A stretch of 16,999 nt of DNA. Source: a bacterium (lineage in GTDB: Bacteria > UBP14 > UBA6098 > B30-G16). The stretch's first letter is position 1, and every line of letters starts with the position of its first letter. Both the position numbers and the translations under genes were made by a program. This document shows, one piece after another, positions 1-8,443 of this stretch. The stretch covers positions 1-16,999 of the forward strand of contig JAMOPH010000098.1 in assembly GCA_027064665.1 (NCBI GenBank), in the 5' to 3' direction. Under the pieces are notes generated by a model. The model was not told where the DNA came from. It saw nothing but the letters and a program-made list of their open reading frames with translations, and searched no databases.

Positions 1-2198
1 TTCTGCACTTCCTTGCGGGCTTTGTTAACTAATTCCTCCTTATCCGGCGGGGGTATCAAATCATCCATACCGATGGAGATTGAGCCGTTGGTGGCAGCCT
101 CAAAACCGAACTTTTTGAGGTCATCCAGAAAACGCACCGTGCGTTTGAGTCCCACGACATCATAAGCCTCGGAAATCAATTCCTTCAGCGTGCCCTTTTT
201 GAGCAGTCGGTTCACAAATCCTAATTCCTTGGGGACAATCTGATTGAAAATCACCCGCCCCACAGTGGTGGGAATGAATGCACTTGGCAACTCAACCTCG
301 TGCCTGTTGCCCTCTTTGTCGGCTATAACCACCTTTGTGGGGTTTTTGTAATCCGTTCCAAGGACGATTGACTCCACAACACCGCTGACGGGCGAATACA
401 CATCCTCATACTCCTGAACGATTTTCTCCTCGCCGTTTTCCTCAACTTTGCGGGGACAACGGGGAACTCTTGCCAGCAGGTCGCCCTCGGAGACCTCGCT
501 CTCCTCATAGACCGATATGTGAATTTTCTGCGCCGGAATTCTAACATATATTTTTGCGTGGACACCGACCACGCCGTGGTCGTGCGCTATAACGACCTCC
601 TCAGGGGAGTAGAAAATTTTGCCCTCCCCCTTTTCGCCGGGGACTTCCTTGGTCATATAATACGCCCCCAGAACCATATCCTGAGTGGGCGAGGCGATAG
701 GCTGTCCGTTGGCGGGCAGAAGAATATTGTTCGCCGAGATGGTGAGGATGTGGCTTTCAATCTGGGTCTCGGGGGAAAGCGGGACATGGACAGCCATCTG
801 GTCGCCATCAAAGTCGGCGTTGAAGGCGGCGCACACCAGCGGGTGAATCTGGATTGCCTTCCCCTCAACCAGCACGGGGTAGAAGGTCTGGATTGACAAC
901 CTGTGGAGCGTGGGGGCACGGTTGAGCGCCACCGGATGGTCCTTGGTTATCTCCTCAAGCAAATCCCAGATTTCCGACCTGCCCCGCTCAACATACTTTT
1001 TCGCAGACCTTATCGTCTGGGTGATTCCCTTTTCCTCCAATTTGCGAATAATGAACGGCTTGAACAACTCCAGTGCCATCGTCTTCGGCAGACCGCACTG
1101 CCAGATTTTCAGGTCAGGGTTGACCACAATCACGGCGCGCCCGGAGTAATCCACACGCTTCCCCAAAAGATTCTGCCTGAACCTTCCCTGCTTGCCCTTC
1201 AGATAATCCGAGAGGGATTTGAGGGGGCGATTGCCCTGCCCACGCACCGCAGTGGTGGTCTTTCCGTTCTGGATTAGGGCGTCCACCGCCTCCTGAAGCA
1301 TTCTCTTTTCGTTGCGCAAAATCACCTCAGGCGCCTGAATCTCCATCAGTTTTTTCAGGCGGTTGTTGCGGTTTATCAGCCTGCGGTAGAGGTCGTTGAG
1401 GTCGGAGGTGGCAAACCTTCCGCCGTCAAGCGGGATCAGCGGGCGCAGATCCGGAGGAAGAACCGGGATCACCTCCAAAATCATCCACTCGGGCTTGTTC
1501 CCGGACTGCCTGAACGACTCCACCACCGACAGGCGCTTGAGCAGAACTTTTTTCTGCTGTTCGGATTTTTCCACATTTATCTTTGAGCGGATTTCTGCGG
1601 CAAGGTCGTCAAGGCGGAGTTGCTGGAGAAGTTTTTTGAGCGCCGGAGCGCCCATCATCGCCTCAAACTCCAGCCCCTTAGCCTTGAGTTCCCTGTATTC
1701 GTGCTCCGTCAGAAGTTGCTTGTATTTGAGTCCGGTAACCTCGGGGTCGCCGGGATCGGTCACGATGTATGCCTCGTAGTAGATAATCTGCTCTAACTGG
1801 TTGAGGGAGAGATTCAGCAGTGTGCCGATACGGGAGGGACTGGTTCTGACATACCAGATGTGGGTGACCGGCACGGCGAGTTCAATGTGTCCCATCCTCT
1901 CACGGCGAACACGGGAGTGGGTCACCTCAACGCCGCATCTGTCGCAGACAACGCCCTTGAAGCGGATTCCCTTATACTTCCCGCAGGCGCACTCGTAGTC
2001 CTTCACAGGACCGAAAATTCTCTGGCAGAACAGACCATCGGGTTCGGGCTTGAAGGTCCTGTAATTTATGGTTTCAGCCCGGGTGACCTCGCCATAACTC
2101 CACGAACGAATGGTGTCCGGGCTTGCGAGCATCAAGCGAATCGCAGAAAATTCTTTTTTCTTCTTCTCCTCGGTTGTTGACGCCCCAATCAATGCCAT
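1..2198 (-). CDS. rpoC: DNA-directed RNA polymerase subunit beta' (N-terminal 732 codons, cut by window edge)
   Basis: Largest catalytic subunit of RNA polymerase, partial because the window ends inside it. The start at 2198 is an ATG (MALIGASTTEEKKKKEFSAI) preceded by GAGGTGAG. The N-terminal zinc-binding domain is visible near residues 69-87 as CACGKYK...CDRCGVEVT, with four cysteines. The absolutely conserved NADFDGDQMA loop, whose three aspartates bind the catalytic magnesium, starts at residue 460 (bases 798-821), almost the same position as in E. coli. The visible part therefore lacks any large lineage insertion before the active centre. The reading frame stays open to base 3. It lies 74 nt behind rpoB and belongs to the same operon. 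The identification is certain; the C-terminal half cannot be judged. Confidence 0.98.
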   Translation of the reverse strand, partial: MALIGASTTEEKKKKEFSAIRLMLASPDTIRSWSYGEVTRAETINYRTFKPEPDGLFCQRIFGPVKDYECACGKYKGIRFKGVVCDRCGVEVTHSRVRRERMGHIELAVPVTHIWYVRTSPSRIGTLLNLSLNQLEQIIYYEAYIVTDPGDPEVTGLKYKQLLTEHEYRELKAKGLEFEAMMGAPALKKLLQQLRLDDLAAEIRSKINVEKSEQQKKVLLKRLSVVESFRQSGNKPEWMILEVIPVLPPDLRPLIPLDGGRFATSDLNDLYRRLINRNNRLKKLMEIQAPEVILRNEKRMLQEAVDALIQNGKTTTAVRGQGNRPLKSLSDYLKGKQGRFRQNLLGKRVDYSGRAVIVVNPDLKIWQCGLPKTMALELFKPFIIRKLEEKGITQTIRSAKKYVERGRSEIWDLLEEITKDHPVALNRAPTLHRLSIQTFYPVLVEGKAIQIHPLVCAAFNADFDGDQMAVHVPLSPETQIESHILTISANNILLPANGQPIASPTQDMVLGAYYMTKEVPGEKGEGKIFYSPEEVVIAHDHGVVGVHAKIYVRIPAQKIHISVYEESEVSEGDLLARVPRCPRKVEENGEEKIVQEYEDVYSPVSGVVESIVLGTDYKNPTKVVIADKEGNRHEVELPSAFIPTTVGRVIFNQIVPKELGFVNRLLKKGTLKELISEAYDVVGLKRTVRFLDDLKKFGFEAATNGSISIGMDDLIPPPDKEELVNKARKEVQ

Positions 2199-2251
2199 AT
2201 TTGCTCACCTCTTTTTGGTTTGGGTTAAACCACACAGGAAATCTATGTGAA

Positions 2252-2267
2252 CGAGGGCGAGCCCTCG
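2252..2267 (-). other. rpoB-rpoC intercistronic hairpin
   Basis: Arms CGAGGGC and GCCCTCG (7 nt each, 2 nt between, or 6 bp around a CTCG tetraloop) begin 5 nt after the rpoB stop. No run of T follows on the transcribed strand, so an intrinsic terminator is unlikely. An RNA-stability or processing element is the more likely reading (inference). Confidence 0.5.
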
Positions 2268-2272
2268 GGAAA

Positions 2273-5200
2273 TCACTCCTCATCGTAAATTAACTGGACA
2301 TCAATGCACAGAGCCTGCAGTTCGTGCACAAGAACATTGAAGGATTCGGGGATACCGGGTTCGGGCGGGTTTTCGCCCTTAACAATTGCCTTGTATATGG
2401 CGCTTCTTCCCTGGACATCGTCGGATTTGACGGTGAGCATCTCCTGAAGCATATAAGCGGCGCCGTAAGCCTCAAGCGCCCAGACCTCCATCTCGCCGAA
2501 CCTCTGACCTCCAAACTGCGCCTTTCCGCCCAGCGGCTGCTGAGTGACGAGGCTGTAAGGACCGATTGAACGGGCGTGGATTTTGTCGTCGGCAAGATGT
2601 ATCAGTTTCATCATATACATCTCCCCCACCGTGACTTCCTCGGGGAATTCCTCGCCGGTTCTGCCGTCGTAGAGTTTTATCTTTCCGGAACGAGGGAGTC
2701 CGACATCCTCAAGTTCCTTTTTGATTTCCTCAATCGTGGCGCCGTCAAAGACCGGGGTGGCGCCGTATTCGCCCTTTTTCGCCAGCGCCCATCCAAGATG
2801 GGTCTCCAGAATCTGCCCGATGTTCATTCGGGACGGCACACCCAGAGGATTGAGGATTATATCCACCGGAGTTCCGTCCTCAAGGTAAGGCATATCCTCC
2901 TCGGGCACGATTATTGACACCACGCCCTTGTTCCCGTGGCGACCTGCCATCTTGTCCCCAACCGAAATTTTGCGCTTGATGGCGACATCAACCTTTGCCA
3001 TATGAATCACGCCCGGGGGAAGTTCATCGCCGCGGATAAGTTTCTGCTTTTCGTTCTGGAATTCCTCCTCCTTGCTGGCAATAAGTTCTGCCGCCTTGTT
3101 GAGCAGTTTCTGGATTTTCGTGTTGATTTCCTCATCATCGGTCCACACCGAATCGGGCGAGACCTCGTCAATGTTGAGTTTTTGCGCACGGGTCTTGGTG
3201 ATTTTCTTCCCGGAGGGAATCAACTCCTCACCGGTTTTGGCAGAGATTATGTTCTGCGCCCTTGCGCCCACCAGGAGTTCCTTTATCTTTTTGTCCCGCC
3301 TTGCCTTTATGCGATTTATCAACTCCCTGTGCTTTTTCTCAAGTTCCTTGATTCTTTCCTTGTCCTCTTTGGTCATTCCCCGTCCCTTGCGGGAAAGGAG
3401 CAGAGTATCTATCACAACTCCCTGCACACCGGGCGGAACGGTGAGAGAGGTATCTTTGACATCGCCGGCTTTCTCGCCGAAAATGGCTTTGAGTAGCCTG
3501 AGTTCGGGGGTAAGTTCGGTCTCGCCCTTGGGGGTTACCTTGCCCACGAGGATATCTCCGGAGCGCACATGGGCACCAACCCGCACAATCCCGCGCTCAT
3601 CAAGGTTCCTGACCATCGCCTCGGAGGCGTTGGGGATTTCCCTCGTCAGTTCCTCGGGACCCAGTTTGGTCTCACGGACATTGACCTCAAATTCCTCAAT
3701 GTGGAGAGAGGTATAGACATCATCCCGCACGAGGCGCTCAGAAATTATGATGGCGTCCTCAAAGTTGAACCCGTGCCAGGACATAAACGCCACAAGAACA
3801 TTTTTTCCGAGGGCGAGTTCGCCGTTTTTGGTGGCGGGACCGTCAGCGATGACCTGCCCAGCCTTGACCCTGTCGCCGACTTTGACGAGCGGACGCTGAT
3901 TTATCGTGGTGTCCTGATTTGAGCGCCTGAACTTGACAAGTTCATACACATCCTTGTCGTCTAAAAGCGTGGTTCCATCCTTATCGGAGACGGAGATTTC
4001 AATTCTGGAGGAGTCCACATAAGTGACCACACCGTCTCGTTTGGCAAGGACAACAGCGCCGGAATCCACGGCAGCCTTGAATTCCAGCCCGGTTCCCACC
4101 AGCGGCGCCTCGGTGAACAGCAGAGGCACGGACTGCCTCTGCATATTTGAGCCCATAAGAGCCCTTGAGGCGTCATCGTGCTCAAGGAACGGTATCAGCG
4201 CCGCAGAAACACTGACCAACTGCGCCGGAGAGACATCCATCAAGGTCACCTCATCCGGCGAAACCTCAATGATATCGCCCCTTCTTCTGGCGACGACGGG
4301 GTTCTGCAGAATTCTTCCGTCCTCATCAACCGGCGTGGTTGCCTGAATTATGGTGTGCCTGTCCTCCTCATCGGCAGTGATGTAGACGATCTCATCGGTG
4401 ACTTTCCCGTCAACCACTTTCGCAAAGGGGGTTTCAAGGAATCCATACTCGTTTATGCGGGCATATGTGGCAAGGGATGTAATAAGCCCGATGTTCTGAC
4501 CTTCCGGCGTCTCAATGGGACACATCCTTCCGTAGTGGGTGTAGTGGACATCCCTGACCTCAAATCCAGCCCGTTCTCTGGAAAGACCTCCGGGACCGAG
4601 CGCAGACAGGCGGCGTTTGTGCGTGAGTTCCGCCAACGGGTTGGTCTGGTCCATAAACTGGGACAACTGCGAGGAGCCGAAGAATGTATTTATAACCGCC
4701 ATCACAGTGCGGGCATTGATTAGTTCGCTGATGGTAATTTTCTCCATATCCTTGGTGCGCATTCTCTCGCGGACAGTGCGAGCCATCCGGGCAAGACCGA
4801 TTCGCACCTGGTCCTCAACCAACTCCCCCACAGCACGGGCACGCCTTACTCCCAGATGGTCAATATCATCAACATAACCGACGCCGTGCCGCAGACCGAT
4901 GAGGTATTTCCCTATCTCAATGAAATCCTCGGGGAGGAGGGTTCTCTGGTCCACGGGGACATTCATCTGGAGGCGCTGGTTCATCTTATAGCGCCCGACC
5001 TTGCCGAGGTCAAAACGCTTAACATTGAAGAAATACTCCCGCATTATTTCATCTTCTTTTCCCTCCTCAACCACATCGCCGGGGCGCAGACCCGAATAAA
5101 CCTCCTGGACAGCCTCGTGGCGAGTTTTGGTCTTGTCTGCACGGAGAGTATTGAATATAACAGGAACCATCCTCGTGGTATCGGGGATGACCACCGGGAT

Positions 5201-6037
5201 TTTGGTGATGCCCTTTGAGGTGAGTTTTTTGACATCGGATTTCTGGACAACCTCGCCGGGTTCCAAAAGAATTTCGCCGGTCTCGGGGTCAGCGATATAA
5301 TCTGCGCAGAACGAACCAACCGCCTTCTCAATACCCTTTCCTTTAAGGGTGACCTCCTCAACCTTGTGGAACAACTCAATTATATCCCTGTCCCTCTCAT
5401 AGCCGAAAGCCCTCAGCAGGGTGGTAAACGGAACTTTCTTGCGGGCGGAGATGACCACATGGAGGACATCACGGACATCAAAGGTAATCTCCATCCACGA
5501 GCCGTGGAGAGGAATCAAGCGAGCGGAGTAGAGCACCTTGCCGTTGGGATGGATTCTCTCATCAAAGAACACCCCCGGAGACCTGTGGAGTTGTGTGACC
5601 ACCACACGCTCGGAGCCGTTGATGATAAAGGTTCCGGTGGGGGTCATAAGCGGGAAATCGCCCAGATACACCGAGGATTCCTTTATGTCCTTGACCTTCT
5701 TATCGCCGGATTCCAGATCATAACTGACCAGCCTGAGTTTGACATAAAGCGGGGCGGCATAGGTCAAATTCCGGGTGCGGCACTCGTCAACGGTGAATCT
5801 GGGTTTGCGCAGTTGATACGATTCAAACTGAAGTTCATATTTGCCGTAGACATCAACAATTGGGAAGGAGTCCAGAAATGCCGCCTGAAGCCCCACCGGT
5901 TTTCTCTTTGACGGCGGGACATCAGCCTGGAGGAACTTTTTGTAGGAATTTATCTGCACCTCCAGGAAATTTGGCATTTCAATTTTCGGCTTGACCTTCC
6001 CAAAACTCCTGCGCTTGATAATTGGTATGGCTTTCAT
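2273..6037 (-). CDS. rpoB: DNA-directed RNA polymerase subunit beta
   Basis: Second-largest RNA polymerase subunit, 1254 aa, somewhat shorter than the 1342 aa of E. coli. It starts MKAIPIIKRRSFGKVKPKIE and then NFLEVQINSYKKFLQ, the usual beta N-terminus. The rifampicin pocket is intact: FMDQTNPLAELTHKRRLSAL at residues 461-480, where D463, H473 and S478 match E. coli D516, H526 and S531. That predicts a drug-sensitive enzyme (inference). Conserved blocks follow: CPIETPEGQNIGLI, FGEKAGDVKD (about residue 850) and GDKMAGRHGNKG (about 1025). Between the last two lies a charged helical segment rich in Lys and Glu, as in other beta subunits. The C-terminus GGQRFGEMEVWALEAYGAAY is complete. Between rplL and this gene are 130 nt containing hairpins. 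The only Shine-Dalgarno-like stretch (AAGGGG, 6048-6053) can pair with CTCCTT directly before the ATG. Confidence 0.99.
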   Translation of the reverse strand: MKAIPIIKRRSFGKVKPKIEMPNFLEVQINSYKKFLQADVPPSKRKPVGLQAAFLDSFPIVDVYGKYELQFESYQLRKPRFTVDECRTRNLTYAAPLYVKLRLVSYDLESGDKKVKDIKESSVYLGDFPLMTPTGTFIINGSERVVVTQLHRSPGVFFDERIHPNGKVLYSARLIPLHGSWMEITFDVRDVLHVVISARKKVPFTTLLRAFGYERDRDIIELFHKVEEVTLKGKGIEKAVGSFCADYIADPETGEILLEPGEVVQKSDVKKLTSKGITKIPVVIPDTTRMVPVIFNTLRADKTKTRHEAVQEVYSGLRPGDVVEEGKEDEIMREYFFNVKRFDLGKVGRYKMNQRLQMNVPVDQRTLLPEDFIEIGKYLIGLRHGVGYVDDIDHLGVRRARAVGELVEDQVRIGLARMARTVRERMRTKDMEKITISELINARTVMAVINTFFGSSQLSQFMDQTNPLAELTHKRRLSALGPGGLSRERAGFEVRDVHYTHYGRMCPIETPEGQNIGLITSLATYARINEYGFLETPFAKVVDGKVTDEIVYITADEEDRHTIIQATTPVDEDGRILQNPVVARRRGDIIEVSPDEVTLMDVSPAQLVSVSAALIPFLEHDDASRALMGSNMQRQSVPLLFTEAPLVGTGLEFKAAVDSGAVVLAKRDGVVTYVDSSRIEISVSDKDGTTLLDDKDVYELVKFRRSNQDTTINQRPLVKVGDRVKAGQVIADGPATKNGELALGKNVLVAFMSWHGFNFEDAIIISERLVRDDVYTSLHIEEFEVNVRETKLGPEELTREIPNASEAMVRNLDERGIVRVGAHVRSGDILVGKVTPKGETELTPELRLLKAIFGEKAGDVKDTSLTVPPGVQGVVIDTLLLSRKGRGMTKEDKERIKELEKKHRELINRIKARRDKKIKELLVGARAQNIISAKTGEELIPSGKKITKTRAQKLNIDEVSPDSVWTDDEEINTKIQKLLNKAAELIASKEEEFQNEKQKLIRGDELPPGVIHMAKVDVAIKRKISVGDKMAGRHGNKGVVSIIVPEEDMPYLEDGTPVDIILNPLGVPSRMNIGQILETHLGWALAKKGEYGATPVFDGATIEEIKKELEDVGLPRSGKIKLYDGRTGEEFPEEVTVGEMYMMKLIHLADDKIHARSIGPYSLVTQQPLGGKAQFGGQRFGEMEVWALEAYGAAYMLQEMLTVKSDDVQGRSAIYKAIVKGENPPEPGIPESFNVLVHELQALCIDVQLIYDEE

Positions 6038-6053
6038 AAGGAGTTTTCCCCTT
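6038..6053 (-). promoter_or_regulatory. Hairpin masking the rpoB ribosome-binding site
   Basis: On the transcribed strand AAGGGG-AAAA-CTCCTT ends exactly at the base before the rpoB ATG. Six pairs can form (one G-T wobble) around an AAAA loop. The 5' arm is the only Shine-Dalgarno-like sequence, 10 nt from the ATG. The pairing is seen in the sequence; translational control is an inference. Confidence 0.5.
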
Positions 6054-6079
6054 GTTTAGTTGGGTTAACCTCCAAAGAG

Positions 6080-6132
6080 GGTCTTTCCAAAATAGACCAC
6101 AGGAGATACTGGTATTGCAACCAGTTCTCCTG
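6080..6132 (-). other. Tandem hairpins in the rplL-rpoB gap
   Basis: Two stem-loops lie in the 130-nt gap. The first (6100-6132) pairs cAGGAGA+ACTGGT with ACCAGT+TCTCCTg around a 6-nt loop, giving 13 pairs with one bulged base. The second (6080-6098) pairs GGTCT with AGACC around 9 nt. Neither is followed by a T-run. In E. coli the same gap carries a partial attenuator and an RNase III processing site. The position fits such a role, which is inferred. Confidence 0.6.
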
Positions 6133-6167
6133 CAGTCTGGCGACATAATTTGTTGCACCACAAGGCG

Positions 6168-6560
6168 TTATTTAATTTCCACAGAAGCCCCGACGGCTTC
6201 AAGTTTCGCCTTGATCTCTTCAGCCTCAGCCTTGGGTATGTTCTCCTTGACCGGCTTGGGCAGATCACCCTCCACAAAGTCCTTGGCTTCCTTCAGCCCC
6301 AGACCGGCTATCGCGCGCACCTCTTTAATCACCTGGAGTTTCTTATCGCCCACTCCAGTGAGATAGACCGTGAACTCGGTCTTTTCCTCGGCGGGTGCGG
6401 CAGCCTCACCGGCGGCAGCGGCAGGTGCAGCAGCAACAGCCACCGGGGCAGCGGCGGAAACACCAAATTTCTCCTCCAAAGTCTTCACCAGTTCCGCCAA
6501 CTCAAGAACGGTAAGGTTCTCAATCTGCTCAACGATCTTTTCAACTGCGCCTTCTGCCAT
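6168..6560 (-). CDS. rplL: 50S ribosomal protein L7/L12
   Basis: Stalk protein that recruits translation GTPases to the ribosome, 130 aa, a normal length. The N-terminal dimerisation domain (residues about 1-35, EKIVEQIENLTVLELAELVK) is followed by a long Ala/Pro-rich hinge. The C-terminal domain (from about residue 60, EFTVYLTGVGDKKLQVIKEV, then GLGLKEAKDFVE) is complete. The ATG at 6560 follows AGGAGGAGAAA. It sits 48 nt downstream of rplJ, the usual L10-L12 pair whose products form the stalk complex together. Confidence 0.99.
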   Translation of the reverse strand: MAEGAVEKIVEQIENLTVLELAELVKTLEEKFGVSAAAPVAVAAAPAAAAGEAAAPAEEKTEFTVYLTGVGDKKLQVIKEVRAIAGLGLKEAKDFVEGDLPKPVKENIPKAEAEEIKAKLEAVGASVEIK

Positions 6561-6608
6561 TTTCTCCTCCTATCTTTTTGTAATCTTTTTCAACCTTCAA
6601 AAAACGAA

Positions 6609-7127
6609 TTATCCCTGCTTTTGTTTGGCGAGTTGGTCAAGTTGAGTCACCAACCCTCTCAAAAGCCCGGACAGGACAAAGACTATGCCGTATATCGGGC
6701 TGTTGAGTGAGCCCACAAGTTTCGCCCTGAGTTCCTCAAGTCCGGGCATACTGGCGAATTCCTCAAATTTTTCGGGACCGTAAATCTCGTCGCCGACCTC
6801 AATTGCCTTGACCTGCGGTTTTTCGTGCTCCTTGAGGAACTCCTTTATAACTTTTGCAGGCGAAATCGGGTCGTCCTCGGTGAGAGCAACAGCAGTGCTT
6901 CCCACCAAAATTTTGTCGTCAACCTTGCGCTCTGCCCTCTGGTGAGCAAGCCGCACAAGAGTGTTTTTGACCACCCGGAACTTGACATTATTCTCCCTGA
7001 ACTTCCGCCTCAACTGGGTCATCTCCTCAACATTGAGCCCCTGAAAGTCCACAAGGTAAACGACATTGTGCTTTCTAAGTTCCTCTGTCAGTTCCTGAAG
7101 TATTTTTTCTCGTTGAGCCCTTAACAT
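6609..7127 (-). CDS. rplJ: 50S ribosomal protein L10
   Basis: Base of the ribosomal stalk, binding 23S rRNA and dimers of L7/L12, 172 aa as usual. The N-terminal globular domain contains VVYLVDFQGLNVEEMTQLRR, the typical L10 signature, and GSTAVALTEDDPISPAKVI. The C-terminal helix (GLLRGLVTQLDQLAKQKQ) is where L12 dimers attach. The ATG at 7127 follows GGGGGAG in the 18-nt gap to rplA. Because that gap is so short, an autoregulatory L10 leader of the kind known in E. coli would have to lie inside rplA or be absent (inference). Confidence 0.99.
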   Translation of the reverse strand: MLRAQREKILQELTEELRKHNVVYLVDFQGLNVEEMTQLRRKFRENNVKFRVVKNTLVRLAHQRAERKVDDKILVGSTAVALTEDDPISPAKVIKEFLKEHEKPQVKAIEVGDEIYGPEKFEEFASMPGLEELRAKLVGSLNSPIYGIVFVLSGLLRGLVTQLDQLAKQKQG

Positions 7128-7145
7128 TTGGACATCTCCCCCAAT

Positions 7146-7844
7146 TTATTTTTTCAACACATCACTTATATCCACTCTCACTCCCGGTCCCATAGTTGAG
7201 GACACGGTGATGTTTTTGATATACTGCCCTTTCACACTTGCCGGACGGGCTTTGACTATGGCGTCAATCAAAGTAGTAGCGTTCTCCACAAGTTTATCCA
7301 CATCAAAGGAGACCTTGCCAATGGGTGCGTGGATGTTCCCAGCCTTATCAACCCTGAACTGAATTTTCCCAGCCTTTGCCTCTTTGACCGCTTTGGCGAC
7401 ATCCTGCGTCACAGTTCCGACTTTCGGGTTGGGCATAAGTCCTCTCGGACCGAGGATTTTACCCAGTCGTCCCACCATAGGCATCATATCCGGCGTCGCG
7501 ATGGCAACATCAAAATCGGTCCAGCCGCCCTGAATTTTTTCAATCAGGTCCTCGGCGCCCACAAAATCGGCGCCGGCTTCCTCTGCCTCTTTTGCCTTGT
7601 CGCCCTTGGCAAAGACCAGCACTCTCACGGTCTTTCCCGTTCCGTGCGGCAGAACCACAGTCCCTCTGACCATCTGGTCGGCGTGGCGAGGGTCAACATT
7701 GAGCCTGATCGCCATATCCACCGTCTCGTCAAACTTGGCATAAGCCATTTTCTTGACCAGTTCCAGCGCCTCCTTCAGAGGATATGGCTTCAACCGCTCA
7801 TACTGCTCAACCGCCGCACGATACTTTTTCCCTCGTTTTGGCAT
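7146..7844 (-). CDS. rplA: 50S ribosomal protein L1
   Basis: Protein of the L1 stalk that guides deacylated tRNA out of the E site, 232 aa, a standard length. Recognised from MPKRGKKYRAAVEQYE, FDETVDMAIRLNVDPRHADQ, the domain II core (VLPHGTGKTVRVLVFAKGDK), GKILGPRGLMPNPKVGTVT and the C-terminal KGQYIKNITVSSTMGPGV. The ATG at 7844 follows AGGAGGTGTT. In many bacteria L1 represses its own operon by binding the rplK leader. The 89-nt nusG-rplK gap could hold such a site, but I cannot confirm it. Confidence 0.99.
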   Translation of the reverse strand: MPKRGKKYRAAVEQYERLKPYPLKEALELVKKMAYAKFDETVDMAIRLNVDPRHADQMVRGTVVLPHGTGKTVRVLVFAKGDKAKEAEEAGADFVGAEDLIEKIQGGWTDFDVAIATPDMMPMVGRLGKILGPRGLMPNPKVGTVTQDVAKAVKEAKAGKIQFRVDKAGNIHAPIGKVSFDVDKLVENATTLIDAIVKARPASVKGQYIKNITVSSTMGPGVRVDISDVLKK

Positions 7845-7925
7845 AACACCTCCTGTCCTTAGCGCTTTTTGTTATAAGGCTCCCACTTTTTGGAAACTAT
7901 CCGGCGTGGTCACCGGCAAAAACTT

Positions 7926-8354
7926 TCAGTCAACGACCTCAATGCCCATAGAGCGTGCGGTGCCCTCAATAATTCTCATTGCCGCCTCAATATCTGTGGC
8001 GTTGAGGTCGGGCATCTTCTGCTCGGCAATCTCCCGGATTTTGTCCCGGGAAACCTTTGCCACCTTTACTCTGTTGGGCTCTCCGGAGCCTTTCTCTATC
8101 CCGGCGGCTTTTTTGAGCAAATCCGATGCCGGTGGTGTCTTGGTCTCAAAGGTGAACGATTTGTCCGAATAGACATAGATAACCACCGGAATCAAAAAAT
8201 CCCCCATTTGGGCAGTTCTGGCGTTGAACTGCTTGCAGAACTCCCCGATATTTATCCCCGCCTGACCGAGCGCAGGTCCCACAGGCGGAGCGGGAGTTGC
8301 TTTCCCTGCCGGAATCTGCAGTTTTAATTTTTTCTCCAATTTCTTTTTAGCCAT
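7926..8354 (-). CDS. rplK: 50S ribosomal protein L11
   Basis: Component of the GTPase-associated centre, binding 23S rRNA together with L10, 142 aa. The N-terminal domain shows KLQIPAGKATPAPPVGPALG, which includes the proline-rich region next to the thiostrepton site. The C-terminal RNA-binding domain shows KTPPASDLLKKAAGIEKGSG and ends with RIIEGTARSMGIEVVD. The ATG at 8354 has a good ribosome-binding site (GGCGAGGTGA). The gap to rplA is 81 nt and has no strong structure. Confidence 0.99.
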   Translation of the reverse strand: MAKKKLEKKLKLQIPAGKATPAPPVGPALGQAGINIGEFCKQFNARTAQMGDFLIPVVIYVYSDKSFTFETKTPPASDLLKKAAGIEKGSGEPNRVKVAKVSRDKIREIAEQKMPDLNATDIEAAMRIIEGTARSMGIEVVD

Positions 8355-8443
8355 CTATCTCACCTCGCCTTTTCTTTCAATTTCAATCCACTCAAACTTT
8401 ATAATAAATCGCCCTCTCGCAATCACTACATAGGGCTCAAAAA

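Noticed and set aside
2936..3496. Long plus-strand frames opposite rpoB, the largest 186 codons, and others of 180 codons at 4178-4723 and 5366-5911
   Set aside because: They are antisense to conserved rpoB blocks. No ribosome-binding sites or recognisable domains are present. The codon bias of rpoB keeps the opposite frames open.
8355..8443. nusG-rplK gap as an L1 protein-binding leader
   Set aside because: Only a 5-bp GCCCT/AGGGC pairing with a wide loop and a repeated AGTGATT are visible. This is not enough to claim the L1 site known from other L11 operons.
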